From: an uncultured Clostridia bacterium
GTDB taxonomy: Bacteria > Bacillota > Clostridia > Lachnospirales > Anaerotignaceae
Direction: 5' to 3'
Assembly: GCA_945868505.1 (NCBI GenBank)
Contig: CAMBLO010000018.1
Coordinates: 1 to 46,647 of the forward strand
Length of the DNA: 46,647 nt
The position numbers were made by a program, and so were the translations under genes. Positions 39,930 through 46,647 of the stretch are shown here, in pieces. Within the stretch, counting starts at the first letter, position 1. Every line of letters begins with the position of its first letter. The notes beneath the pieces are model-generated. The model saw only the letters and a list, made by a program, of their open reading frames with translations, searched no databases and was not told where the DNA came from.

Positions 39930-40649
39930 ATGAAAGAAATCAGTATCCATGTGGGGCAGAGGATTCGTTTATACCGAAAAACGAAGAATCTGACCATCGA
40001 AGCATTTGCGGGGATGATCCATAAAAGCAAGGCAACGGTTTCCAAATATGAAAATGGGGATATCTCCATTGATATCGAAACACTGTTTACCATTGCTCAG
40101 GCCTTGGGGATCTCTGTGAATCAGCTGATCGATTATGAAGATCCCGGCGAAACAACGGGGGAAGAAGGGGAATCCACCAAACGCAAGCTGGGCAGAAGCA
40201 GATATTATATGTATTTTTACGATGGCAGACGCAGCCGCATTGCCCGCAATGTCATCGAAGTGCAGGACGGCGGAGAGGAGAACGGCGTTTTCAGCGCAAA
40301 TATGTATGCATATCTGGAGGATTTTACGAACTATTATCAGTGCAAGTTGCTGTATCACGGCACCATGCGCCGCTATGATACCTTCGTGAACTTCAATTTC
40401 GAAAATCAGAATAATAAAGTAGAGAGAGCTTTCCTCTATGCTATCAATTCCTTTAGCCACAGCGGCAGAATGGCGGGATTATATTGTGGTTTGTCCACGC
40501 AGCCCATCCTGCCTGCCTGCTTCAAGTTTATCCTTTCTCCTGAAATTTTGGAAGAAAATGAGGAACTGAAAGAGGAACTGTCTGTTTCCAAGGAAGATAT
40601 CCGTGTGTTGAAAAAAATGAATATGTTTGTTGTAAGCGATCACGCATAA
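39930..40649 (+). CDS. XRE-family transcriptional regulator with unknown C-terminal domain
   Basis: The 239-residue protein, counted from ATG 39930 (AGGTGA 5 bases upstream), has an N-terminal Cro/C1 helix-turn-helix (about residues 7-65): VGQRIRLYRKTKNLTIEAFAGMIHKSKATVSKYENGDISID. The C-terminal 160 residues, including SRYYMYFYDGRRSRIARNVIEVQDG, YYQCKLLYHGTMRRYDTFVNFNFENQNNKVERAFLY and LSTQPILPACFKFILSP, appear to be a beta-rich sensor domain I cannot name. It is monocistronic. A large palindrome-containing region separates it from brnQ, but regulation of brnQ is only a possibility. Confidence 0.75.
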   Translation: MKEISIHVGQRIRLYRKTKNLTIEAFAGMIHKSKATVSKYENGDISIDIETLFTIAQALGISVNQLIDYEDPGETTGEEGESTKRKLGRSRYYMYFYDGRRSRIARNVIEVQDGGEENGVFSANMYAYLEDFTNYYQCKLLYHGTMRRYDTFVNFNFENQNNKVERAFLYAINSFSHSGRMAGLYCGLSTQPILPACFKFILSPEILEENEELKEELSVSKEDIRVLKKMNMFVVSDHA

Positions 40650-40658
40650 GAATGAGCC

Positions 40659-40690
40659 GCCTCAAACCCAGATGGGTTTGAGGCTTTTTC
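40659..40690 (+). terminator. Terminator of the XRE gene
   Basis: GCCTCAAACCC and GGGTTTGAGGC form an 11-bp stem with loop AGAT, followed by TTTTTCCTTTT. Its arms resemble those of the terminator at 10278-10302. Confidence 0.75.
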
Positions 40691-40693
40691 CTT

Positions 40694-41122
40694 TTAAAAC
40701 TGGTCAGTAAGGGCCAAGGTGAGCAATAACCCGGCCATTTTGGCGGATTGGGGAGAAGGCAGGTCTTCAGAGATCCCCCCCTCTGCACTGCGGGCTTCCA
40801 GCAGGTTTCCGGCGGAAAAATCCTCCACGCTCCGCTGGATATGCTGCATGGTATGCAGGAACAGCAGGCTTTTTGTCATGCGGTCGATTTGCCGTTTGCC
40901 GTCCTCGTCCATAAAGGCAGACATGGCCCGGAGCAAAGTCACTTCCCGGGGCGGATGTTCCACGGCGAAGGTTTTTTCCGTGTTGGCGGCGGAGCGGATT
41001 TTCAGCAGATATTCCTTTTCGATGGTGTCCCGCAGACCGGAGAGCATTTGGGAAAAATCCTTTTCCAGCTCATCGGTTTTGTGGAGGGTCTTTGCGAGAT
41101 TGTAGACAGTGTTTTCGGACAT
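40694..41122 (-). CDS. Hypothetical helical protein downstream of the broken subtilase
   Basis: The gene gives 142 residues from ATG 41122, which has the ribosome site GAAAGGTGG; the long upstream extension of the frame runs through the subtilase gene and is not real. The product is largely alpha-helical and hydrophilic until a hydrophobic end (AGLLLTLALTDQF). No domain, signal peptide or membrane anchor is recognised. It starts 17 bases after the subtilase stop, suggesting an operon and perhaps a role tied to the peptidase. Confidence 0.6.
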   Translation of the reverse strand: MSENTVYNLAKTLHKTDELEKDFSQMLSGLRDTIEKEYLLKIRSAANTEKTFAVEHPPREVTLLRAMSAFMDEDGKRQIDRMTKSLLFLHTMQHIQRSVEDFSAGNLLEARSAEGGISEDLPSPQSAKMAGLLLTLALTDQF

Positions 41123-41139
41123 AGGAAAACCACCTTTCT

Positions 41140-41835
41140 TCAAAATGTGCGGCAGACCTCCTCTGTCAGAAGTCCGCCAAAGGGTCTGGCCTTTTGCAGC
41201 AGCAGCTTTTTGATTTCCCAAGGGCGGGCGCGAGGGTTCCGTGCCAAAAGCAGGGCCGCCGCCCCACTGACAAGGGGCGTAGCCATAGATGCGCCGCTCA
41301 TGGTGATATAGTTTCTTTTGACGATGCTGCTGCGGCTGCGATTGGGCAGGCTGAAATCGTAATCCGGGGAAAGGACGGAAATGATATTTTCCCCCGGTGC
41401 CCAAAGGTCGGGCATTTCTCCTTGGGTAAACAGAGAAAAGGAAGGGGTCTGGAAATAGCCCCTGTCCTCCCACGCCCCTACGGAAATGACACCGCTGCTG
41501 ACGGCAGGAGGGGGACGATAGCCGTTTCTTCCATCGGGATTTCCTGCGGCAGCCACCACCACGATGCCCATTTGCCAGAGCCGTTCGACGGCCTCCTTCA
41601 AAGGAAGGTTGACTTTTCTGTCATTGGTGCCGATGGAGAGATTTACTACTTTAATATTATATTTGCGGGCATTGTCCATTATCCATCTGAGACCCAGTAC
41701 AGCATGGGTGGAATTTCCCTGCCCATACCGATCCAATATTTTTACGGAAACGATATTCATATCGGGGGCAATCCCCCGATAAATCCCATCCGAATTCCAG
41801 CCGTTGCCGCAGGCGATACCCGTGACATGGGTCAC
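41140..41835 (-). pseudogene. Subtilase (S8 peptidase) lacking its N-terminal part
   Basis: The open frame gives 231 residues from GTG 41835. It contains the catalytic His region (THVTGIACG, His3), the oxyanion Asn in VVVAAAGNPDG (Asn99) and the catalytic Ser in GASMATPLVSGAAAL (Ser183). The block with the catalytic Asp, normally 40-70 residues before the His, is absent. An in-frame stop lies about a dozen codons upstream, and beyond it are the promoter and coding region of the divergent zinc-ribbon gene. The frame also has no convincing ribosome site. It is therefore best seen as a 5'-truncated gene that cannot form the Asp-His-Ser triad. Confidence 0.75.
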
Positions 41836-41865
41836 GGGAGTTTCCCCCGCAAGTTGTCTTTCTTA

Positions 41866-41894
41866 TTGCATTTTGCATACCTTTGTTGTAAAAT
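41866..41894 (+). promoter_or_regulatory. Promoter of the zinc-ribbon membrane protein gene
   Basis: TTGCAT (41866-41871) and TAAAAT (41889-41894) are 17 bases apart, about 35 bases before the GTG start. Confidence 0.55.
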
Positions 41895-41929
41895 AAGAAT
41901 AAAGAATCCGGAAAAAGGAGGGAAAAATT

Positions 41930-42199
41930 GTGCAAGCCTTATCAGAAAAAGGAACCGCATTGATGGCGAAGTTTAAAAAATTCCAGAAATTGAGTTTGGT
42001 GCTTTATGCGCTGGCGGCGATGGCTTTCGTATTTGCGAGAAATATCCCGTTGATGATTATTATTGTGGCACTGGATATTTTCCTGGAAGTAAAAATGTAT
42101 AGATGTCCCCATTGTGGCAAAGGGCTGGATTGCCGCCGTAAGATCCATGAGGATTCTGTTTGTCCCAAATGTCAGAAATATATCTTCCGAGGACTTTAA
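41930..42199 (+). CDS. Small membrane protein with C-terminal zinc ribbon
   Basis: The protein has 89 residues from GTG 41930, placed 8-9 bases after AAGGAGGG. An internal ATG is possible but lacks a ribosome site. Two hydrophobic helices (LSLVLYALAAMAFVFA and IPLMIIIVALDIFLEV) precede a zinc ribbon, CPHCGKGLDCRR...CPKCQKYI. Such small membrane zinc-ribbon proteins are frequent in Clostridia without a known function. It has its own promoter and terminator. Confidence 0.7.
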   Translation: MQALSEKGTALMAKFKKFQKLSLVLYALAAMAFVFARNIPLMIIIVALDIFLEVKMYRCPHCGKGLDCRRKIHEDSVCPKCQKYIFRGL

Positions 42200-42210
42200 G
42201 ATTTGATGAA

Positions 42211-42240
42211 AAACCGCGATATTGATTGCGGTTTTTTTAT
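42211..42240 (+). terminator. Terminator of the zinc-ribbon gene
   Basis: AAACCGC and GCGGTTT form a stem with a 10-base loop, followed by TTTTTTT. Confidence 0.7.
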
Positions 42241-42268
42241 TTTATAAAAGCGGAGAAAAGCATTTCAG

Positions 42269-42362
42269 TTCCTGTATTGACTGGCTTTGCTTGCAAGGTG
42301 CAGTCAATATAGGAATTGAAAGAGATTTGCGGAGCAAATCAATGAGTAAGGCAAGGCCTTAC
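42269..42362. repeat. Array of three palindromes upstream of the recombinase gene
   Basis: TTCCTGTATTGACT pairs with AGTCAATATAGGAA (42269-42315, one wobble). It is followed by GATTTGC-GGA-GCAAATC (42324-42340) and GTAAGGC-AAG-GCCTTAC (42346-42362). The last two match the plan and sequence of the copies at 44104-44235. Confidence 0.65.
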
Positions 42363-42437
42363 GAATGCTTTTTTTATGGATAAAATAAAAGAATCCCCGT
42401 ATATTTTTTCCAAGTAAGGAAAAAAGGAGCGGCGGCC

Positions 42438-43394
42438 ATGAAGCAGGAAACAGCGGCCATCTATTGCAGGCTTTCTGTGGAGGACAGAGAAAAGGGCAGG
42501 GAGGAAAGCGAAAGCATCCAAAACCAGAAGGCCCTTCTCTTGGAATATGCCCAAAAGCAGGGCTGGGCGGTCTATGGCGTGTATGCCGATGAGGATTATT
42601 CCGGCTTGCGGGAGGACAGACCTGCCTTTCGGGAAATGCTAAAGGCGGCGGAAGAAGGGAAATTTTCCATCCTGTTATGCAAGACCCAATCCCGTTTCAC
42701 CAGAAACGCCGCCACAGCGGAACGGTATCTTCATGGGCTGTTCCCTCTATGGGGCATCCGTTTTATCACGGTGGTGGACCATGTGGATACAGCTTTGCGG
42801 GCCAATAAAAAAGCCCGACAGATCAATAGTCTGGTAAATGAATGGTATTCCGAGGAGCTTTCGGAAAATATCCGTGCCGTATTCCGCCGCAAGATGGAGG
42901 AAGGGCAGTTTCTTGGCAATTATGCCCCCTATGGCTATCTGAAAGACCCTGCCTGCCGCCATCATTTGATGATCGATGGGGAAACAGCGTGGGTTGTGGA
43001 AAAAATATATGACTTGTACTTATGGGGGCTTTCCTGTAAAATGATTGCAGAGCGATTGACGGCAGAATCCATCCCCACTCCTACGCAAGTGAAGAAACAG
43101 CGGGGGCAGGATCTGGGCAGAAGGGACTGCGAGAAATGGTCTGTGGGAACGGTGCGTAAAATCCTGCAAAATCCTGTCTATCTGGGCCACATGGTGCAGG
43201 GAAAGGAAGAAAAAATCAGCTTCAAGGAGAAAAAGACTCGGGAATTGCCGAAAAATCGATGGATTGTGGTGGAAAATACCCATGAAGCCATTATCAAACA
43301 GGAGATATTCGATGCAGTAGGGAGAAGGATGGCACAAAGGCACAAATCGCCTTCCGAAACAAAAAATCCCCCGGTGGTCGAAATACAAAAGTGA
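42438..43394 (+). CDS. Serine recombinase, short form without zinc ribbon
   Basis: The 318-residue protein has the resolvase catalytic domain (about 5-150) with the nucleophile Ser13 in YCRLSVED, then QKALLLEYAQKQGW, and SRFTRNAATAERYL with conserved Arg. The Recombinase domain follows (about 165-270, APYGYLKDPACRHHLMIDGETAWVVEKIYDLYLWGLS; WSVGTVRKILQNPVYLGHMV). Large serine integrases normally continue with a Cys zinc ribbon and coiled coil to about 500 residues, and this one stops before them. No excisionase, phage or conjugation genes and no attachment sites are visible nearby. It may be a remnant integrase or a stand-alone invertase. Confidence 0.85.
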   Translation: MKQETAAIYCRLSVEDREKGREESESIQNQKALLLEYAQKQGWAVYGVYADEDYSGLREDRPAFREMLKAAEEGKFSILLCKTQSRFTRNAATAERYLHGLFPLWGIRFITVVDHVDTALRANKKARQINSLVNEWYSEELSENIRAVFRRKMEEGQFLGNYAPYGYLKDPACRHHLMIDGETAWVVEKIYDLYLWGLSCKMIAERLTAESIPTPTQVKKQRGQDLGRRDCEKWSVGTVRKILQNPVYLGHMVQGKEEKISFKEKKTRELPKNRWIVVENTHEAIIKQEIFDAVGRRMAQRHKSPSETKNPPVVEIQK

Positions 43395-43413
43395 TTTTTA
43401 AGGAGGAAAAACC

Positions 43414-44007
43414 ATGAAAAAAAGAATGTTAGCAGTGCTTTTTGCTTCCATGCTGGCTTGCGGCGTTGTGGGCTGCGGCGGTAATGGGACAGAAGGACAG
43501 CAGGTGGAAGCAACTACAGAACTGGCTGGGGAAATCAAAGAAACAGCAGATGGAATGCAGGCAGAGCTGCAGAACTATGCGGCAGACCTGACGGCAGATG
43601 CTGCGGCGGCTGCGGGGCTGTATACCATTGAAAACGGCGCCATTGTGGGCGGTCAGGAAAACTGGGATGCCTTTGTTGCCGGGGAAGCAGATGCTGTGAT
43701 TGTTTGCCAGTTTTCCAAAAACGGCGGCGCTATGCTGGATTATGTAAAGCATCTGGATGGCGGCAGCTATCTGGTGGTGACGGATGTTACCAGAGACGGC
43801 TATGAGTATGAAGAAAAACAGGATTACACTCAGAAGGTTTTCGAATGCCTGACTGTACTGGAAGGCTTCTCTCTGGAGGAAGGCAGCACAGAGCACACGG
43901 TTTGCGTGCTGTCCAATGAAGCAGAGATGGATGCGGATACCTTCCGTACCTATTGGAACGAAATGACTATGGATGCCCATCAGGTGTATCCTTTATTTGT
44001 CATCTAA
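43414..44007 (+). CDS. Putative lipoprotein, unknown function
   Basis: This 197-residue protein has a lipoprotein signal peptide and lipobox VVGC (Cys21) followed by a Gly-rich spacer. The mature part begins with an acidic, Ala-rich helical region and continues with a compact domain (ENWDAFVAGEADAVIVCQFSKNGGAMLDYVKHL, SYLVVTDVTRDGYEYEEKQDYTQKVFECLTVL) that I do not recognise. It starts 19 bases after the recombinase stop with ribosome site AAGGAGGAAA, so the two may be co-transcribed. Confidence 0.65.
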   Translation: MKKRMLAVLFASMLACGVVGCGGNGTEGQQVEATTELAGEIKETADGMQAELQNYAADLTADAAAAAGLYTIENGAIVGGQENWDAFVAGEADAVIVCQFSKNGGAMLDYVKHLDGGSYLVVTDVTRDGYEYEEKQDYTQKVFECLTVLEGFSLEEGSTEHTVCVLSNEAEMDADTFRTYWNEMTMDAHQVYPLFVI

Positions 44008-44031
44008 GCGTAGAAAACCATAGAAAACACA

Positions 44032-44075
44032 AAAAAGCCATTCCAACCGTTTACGGTTTAGAATGGCTTTTTTTG
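44032..44075 (+). terminator. Terminator of the lipoprotein gene
   Basis: AAAAAGCCATTC and GAATGGCTTTTT enclose an inner AACCGT-TT-ACGGTT hairpin and are followed by a T-rich run. Confidence 0.8.
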
Positions 44076-44103
44076 TTTTCGTAGGCTTGCGGAGCAACCA
44101 CAT

Positions 44104-44235
44104 GAGTAAGGCGGAGCCTTACGAATGATGGTTTTCGTAAAACTGAATCTGCGGAGCAAACATACATAGTCCGAAGGACTGTGAACCCGTTAGGGCATAG
44201 GAGTAAGGCGAAGCCTTACGAATGATGGTTTTCGT
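44104..44235. repeat. Two near-identical 35-bp palindromic repeats
   Basis: Copies at 44104-44138 and 44201-44235 differ at one base: each has GTAAGGC-G(G/A)A-GCCTTAC followed by GAATGATGGTTTTCGT. Each is preceded by a TTGCGGAGCAA-like or CTGCGGAGCAAA sequence, and the middle holds AGTCC-GAA-GGACT (44169-44181). A third, shorter relative lies at 42343-42365. Confidence 0.75.
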
Positions 44236-44244
44236 TTCCACGAA

Positions 44245-44268
44245 AAAAGAGCCCCTTGGGGCTCTTTT
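44245..44268. terminator. Terminator of the GntR regulator gene
   Basis: AAAAGAGCCC and GGGCTCTTTT form a stem with loop CTTG. On the minus strand it is followed by T residues, directly after the gntR stop codon. Confidence 0.7.
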
Positions 44269-44272
44269 GATT

Positions 44273-44986
44273 TTATTCAGGGTAAACCATCTGGTTTACT
44301 TTAAAGATCAGCTGCAATGCTTTTCTGGAATTGTTCAGGTGGGTCGTCACTGCTGTAACCAGAGCATCCAGATCCGATGCCAGTGCCGCATCCAAAATCG
44401 CCTGATGCTCTTCCACGCATTCGCAGTCTCTGTAATGGGGCTGGCTTACGTATGTACCGGAGGCATAGGTAAAAGGCTGCAGATCTCTGAAAACATCTAC
44501 GGCCTTCTGGTTGCCAGAAGCCGCCAGATATAAGGTATGGAAATCCATATCCAGTTCAAAGAATTCATCGGGCTTGTGATTGGAATCATCGGTTTCAATG
44601 AATTTCTTCTGGGCTTCCAGACAGTCGATCAACTGCTGGCGCAGAGCCTGATTATAGTTCAGAGTGGTAACGATATCCTTGATAAAAAAGGTATCCATCA
44701 TCTGACGCATATCGAAAATATCCTGCAGTTCATGAGGTGTCAACGCCCTAACACTCATACCCTTATTGGGTGTGTTGACTACCAGTTTTTCTTCTGCCAG
44801 CCGCTGTAAGGCTTGCTTTACAGGGGTATCGCTGACCTGATATTTTCTGGCAAGTTCTTTGATGTTTAATTTTTCCCCGGGTTGGAATACCTTGGATGAG
44901 ATATCATCCTTGATATCCTGATAGATTTTGTCTGTCAGTGTGAGTTTTTTCCCTGTCAACTCGTCACTGCGCTCAGTTCCTTTCAA
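44273..44986 (-). CDS. GntR-family regulator, FadR/FCD type
   Basis: The 237-residue protein has a winged helix (about residues 15-82, LTDKIYQDIKDDISSKVFQPGEKLNIKELARKYQVSDTPVKQALQRLAEEKLVV) and an all-helical FCD ligand domain (about 90-230). The FCD domain has FELDMDFHTLYLAASGNQ and EEHQAILDAALASDLDAL, containing the Asp/His residues that hold a metal and a carboxylate ligand. The start is TTG 44986 behind GAAGGTG; no ATG fits. It is divergent from the TRAP binding protein gene, and such regulators usually control uptake of organic acids. Control of that transporter is the natural inference. Confidence 0.85.
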   Translation of the reverse strand: MKGTERSDELTGKKLTLTDKIYQDIKDDISSKVFQPGEKLNIKELARKYQVSDTPVKQALQRLAEEKLVVNTPNKGMSVRALTPHELQDIFDMRQMMDTFFIKDIVTTLNYNQALRQQLIDCLEAQKKFIETDDSNHKPDEFFELDMDFHTLYLAASGNQKAVDVFRDLQPFTYASGTYVSQPHYRDCECVEEHQAILDAALASDLDALVTAVTTHLNNSRKALQLIFKVNQMVYPE

Positions 44987-45062
44987 AATACTGCACCTTC
45001 TTTCAAATTCTCCTATTCCCTGAAAGGCAGGTCCCTAAAATAAATACAATTTTATATTTTAC

Positions 45063-45091
45063 ATTATACACCATGGGTTTAAAAAAGTCTA
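45063..45091 (-). promoter_or_regulatory. Promoter of the GntR regulator
   Basis: On the minus strand TAGACT (45091-45086) and TATAAT (45068-45063) are 17 bases apart, about 75 bases before the TTG start. Confidence 0.5.
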
Positions 45092-45423
45092 TTTATTTTT
45101 TAAAAAAAACATCTTTTTTTAGATTTGAGACATAGAAAGGATTAAAAAATGATTTTAAAACTTTATTTTGAAACTGAAATAACTGTAAAACTGCAAAAAA
45201 GAAGTCGCATGTGGGACAAAAGTTGTCTTGCGAAAGACACTAAAAAGGTGTAATTGGTCTAAAATTAGATATTTTTACCAAAAAAGAGATTTATTTAGAC
45301 GAAAAAACAAAGCAACAGTACAAAAGAGAACTTCCGTTTTCCTTTGATCCAAAATGAAAAGGAGACGGATGGAAAAAGGCAACACATACCGGGCTATCAG
45401 TTCAATATTGAGGAGGGAATTGT
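45092..45423. other. Divergent control region between gntR and dctP
   Basis: There is no gene. A GntR-like dyad, TCTAA-AA-TTAGA (45258-45269), lies inside a wider TTGGT...ACCAA pair (45255-45281). A second dyad is GTCTTGCGAAAGAC at 45224-45237. One of these may be the operator. A weak promoter (TTGCGA, TAATTG, 17-base spacer) overlaps them. The dctP ribosome site is GAGGAGGG. Confidence 0.4.
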
Positions 45424-46545
45424 ATGATCTTGAAAAAAGGCCTCGCTGCTATGCTGGCAGCGGTTACAGTGTTTGGCCTGGCTGGCTGCGGCGGTTCTGA
45501 GGAGGCTGCAACAGGCGAAAGCACAACAGCAAAAAATACAGGTTTTGTGGAAAAGAAAGTAGAACCTGTAAACTTTGAATCCGGTGTAGAACTGACTGAT
45601 GACTGTTATCGTTTCATTTATGCACTGGGTAACGCTCCTGCGACCATCGACGCTGCAAAATTCTTTAAAATGCGTCTGGAACAGGAATCCGGCGGCACAT
45701 TGAGCTGCGACATTTACACCGACAACGTACTTGGTTCTGAACGTGAACTGCTGGAAGGCTGCCAGTTTGGTAACTACGACATCGTACTGGCAACAAATGC
45801 AACAGTAGCTTCTTTTGAAAATGATATCTTCTGTCTGGATATTCCTTGGCTGTTCGATAACAAACAGCAGGTTTATGAAGTTCTGGATGGCCCTCTAGGC
45901 GACAGACTGGCAGCAGGTCTGGAAGATTCCGGCTTTAAGCTGCTGCAGTGGCAGGAAAACGCATTCCGTACTCTGTCCACAAACAAACCTATCAACTCCA
46001 TGTCTGACCTGAACGGTATCAAAATCCGTATCATGGAAAACGAACTGCAGCTGCAGCAGTGGAAAAACTACGGTGCGAACCCCACGCCCATGGCCTTCAC
46101 TGAACTGTTTACAGCGCTGCAGCAGAAAACAGTAGACGCACAGGATAACGGTGCCGAACTGACATGGCAGACAAAATTCTATGAAGTACAGAGCCACTAT
46201 ACATATACAAAACACATCTATTCTCCTTACCTGATCCTGATGAGTAAGGAAAAATTCGATGGCCTGACACCTGAACAGCAGGAAATCGTACTGAAAGTTT
46301 CCGATGAAGCAGTTGCTTACGAACGTGAAAGATGTTCCGAATACGAAGCAGTTGCCATCGAAAACATCAAAAATTGCGAATCCATGGAATACAGCGATCT
46401 GTCCCCCGAAGCAAAAGCAGAAATGGTGGCAGCTTGTGAAGGTCTGAAGGAAATGGCTTACAGCAAAGTAGCAGATCCTTCCGTTGTAGACCTGCTGTAC
46501 AGCGAAGTGGAAAAAGCAAAAGCAAAATTCCCTACTGAAGGTTAA
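45424..46545 (+). CDS. dctP: TRAP transporter substrate-binding lipoprotein
   Basis: This 373-residue solute receptor has a lipoprotein signal peptide with lipobox LAGC (Cys22), so it is membrane-anchored. The DctP fold shows NAPATIDAAKFFKMRLEQESGGTLSCDIYTDNVLGSERELLEGCQFGNYDI. The ligand Arg region is LNGIKIRIMENELQLQQWKNYGANPTPMAFTELFTALQQKTVDAQDNG, followed by HIYSPYLILMSKEKFDGLTPEQQ. TRAP systems import carboxylates with Na+ through DctQ and DctM, which would be expected downstream. The particular substrate is not predictable. Confidence 0.92.
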   Translation: MILKKGLAAMLAAVTVFGLAGCGGSEEAATGESTTAKNTGFVEKKVEPVNFESGVELTDDCYRFIYALGNAPATIDAAKFFKMRLEQESGGTLSCDIYTDNVLGSERELLEGCQFGNYDIVLATNATVASFENDIFCLDIPWLFDNKQQVYEVLDGPLGDRLAAGLEDSGFKLLQWQENAFRTLSTNKPINSMSDLNGIKIRIMENELQLQQWKNYGANPTPMAFTELFTALQQKTVDAQDNGAELTWQTKFYEVQSHYTYTKHIYSPYLILMSKEKFDGLTPEQQEIVLKVSDEAVAYERERCSEYEAVAIENIKNCESMEYSDLSPEAKAEMVAACEGLKEMAYSKVADPSVVDLLYSEVEKAKAKFPTEG

Positions 46546-46567
46546 TTAGGAAAGGGGCGTAAATACT

Positions 46568-46603
46568 ATGAAATGGTTTATGGATCATTTGGAGAGGGTG
46601 TGA
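46568..46603 (+). pseudogene. Possible start of a broken dctQ gene at the window edge
   Basis: Twenty-two bases after dctP, behind AAAGGGG, an ATG opens a frame MKWFMDHLERV that looks like the start of a TRAP small membrane subunit but stops at TGA 46601. The following sequence does not give a membrane helix in any frame up to the window end. Either dctQ is broken by a frameshift or insertion, or this is not its start. Confidence 0.35.
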
Positions 46604-46647
46604 AAAATTTTCTGTAAATAGGCTTTCTATGATAGGATTCGATGGCT

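Noticed and set aside
41657..41935. A 92-codon minus-strand frame as the missing N-terminus of the subtilase
   Set aside because: It lacks any Asp-containing subtilase motif and is simply the shifted frame across the His region and intergenic DNA.
42269..44235. Recombinase, lipoprotein and flanking repeats as an integrated mobile unit
   Set aside because: The repeats flanking the pair also occur far away in unrelated gaps, no direct-repeat attachment sites were found, and no other mobility genes are present.
1..46647. tRNA, rRNA or CRISPR arrays
   Set aside because: No TPsiC-like arms in tRNA context, no rRNA segments and no regularly spaced direct repeats were seen. The repeats present are palindromes with irregular spacing.

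Overview
The window looks like chromosome from an anaerobic, endospore-forming, low-to-moderate GC member of the Clostridia. Supporting genes are an intact Rnf complex, a gerA-type germinant receptor, spoIIR, a MreBCD/RodA/PBP2 elongation cluster with Min proteins, a T-box in front of alaS, and exported proteins with copper-amine-oxidase-N (stalk/S-layer type) domains. Gene content resembles Lachnospirales such as Anaerotignum; that placement is inference from memory, with no rRNA gene in the window to confirm it.

Layout. 1-460: a miniature type I toxin-antitoxin locus, with a 27-residue holin-like toxin on the minus strand and a convergent antisense RNA that has a consensus promoter and terminator. 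884-5796: a 957-residue secreted surface protein, a small membrane protein and a TolC-like exported coiled-coil protein. 5846-10272 (+): a gerA-type germination operon behind a sigma-G-like promoter, then spoIIR. 10311-19636 (-): the cell-shape and division block, transcribed mreB-mreC-mreD-PBP2-minC-minD-minE-rodA-mgsA-DUF1294. 19872-20132 (-): a DUF4321 membrane protein. 20329-25349 (-): rnfCDGEAB with its own promoter. 25787-31826 (+): rpoN, a MocR/PdxR-type regulator, then an alanine T-box (specifier GCA readable) and alaS. 31868-34504: a secreted stalk-domain protein (-) and an FAD-dependent oxidoreductase (+) behind a strong promoter and a leader hairpin.

34537-35947 is an IS3/IS150-group insertion that split a terminator hairpin exactly at its apex; its orfA has been partly replaced by an IS30 transposase fragment. 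36056-37461 (-): an ECF sigma factor with an RsiV-like anti-sigma factor. 37844-39163 (-): a BrnQ branched-chain amino acid carrier. 39930-42199: an XRE regulator, an unknown helical protein, a subtilase missing its 5' third, and a small zinc-ribbon membrane protein. 42438-44007 (+): a short serine recombinase and a lipoprotein. 44273 to the end: a GntR/FCD regulator divergent from a TRAP transporter binding protein, with a possibly broken dctQ start at the window edge.

A feature running through the window is a family of compact palindromes with purine triloops (stem-GAA/GGA/AGA-stem), often in arrays of two to five between genes. They sometimes reach into the 3' ends of genes, including the surface protein. 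The most interesting items are the toxin/antisense-RNA locus, these hairpin arrays, the IS in a terminator apex, the active-site changes in the methylglyoxal synthase homologue, and a promoter-plus-terminator leader upstream of the FAD oxidoreductase. I did not find a large unknown multi-gene system.
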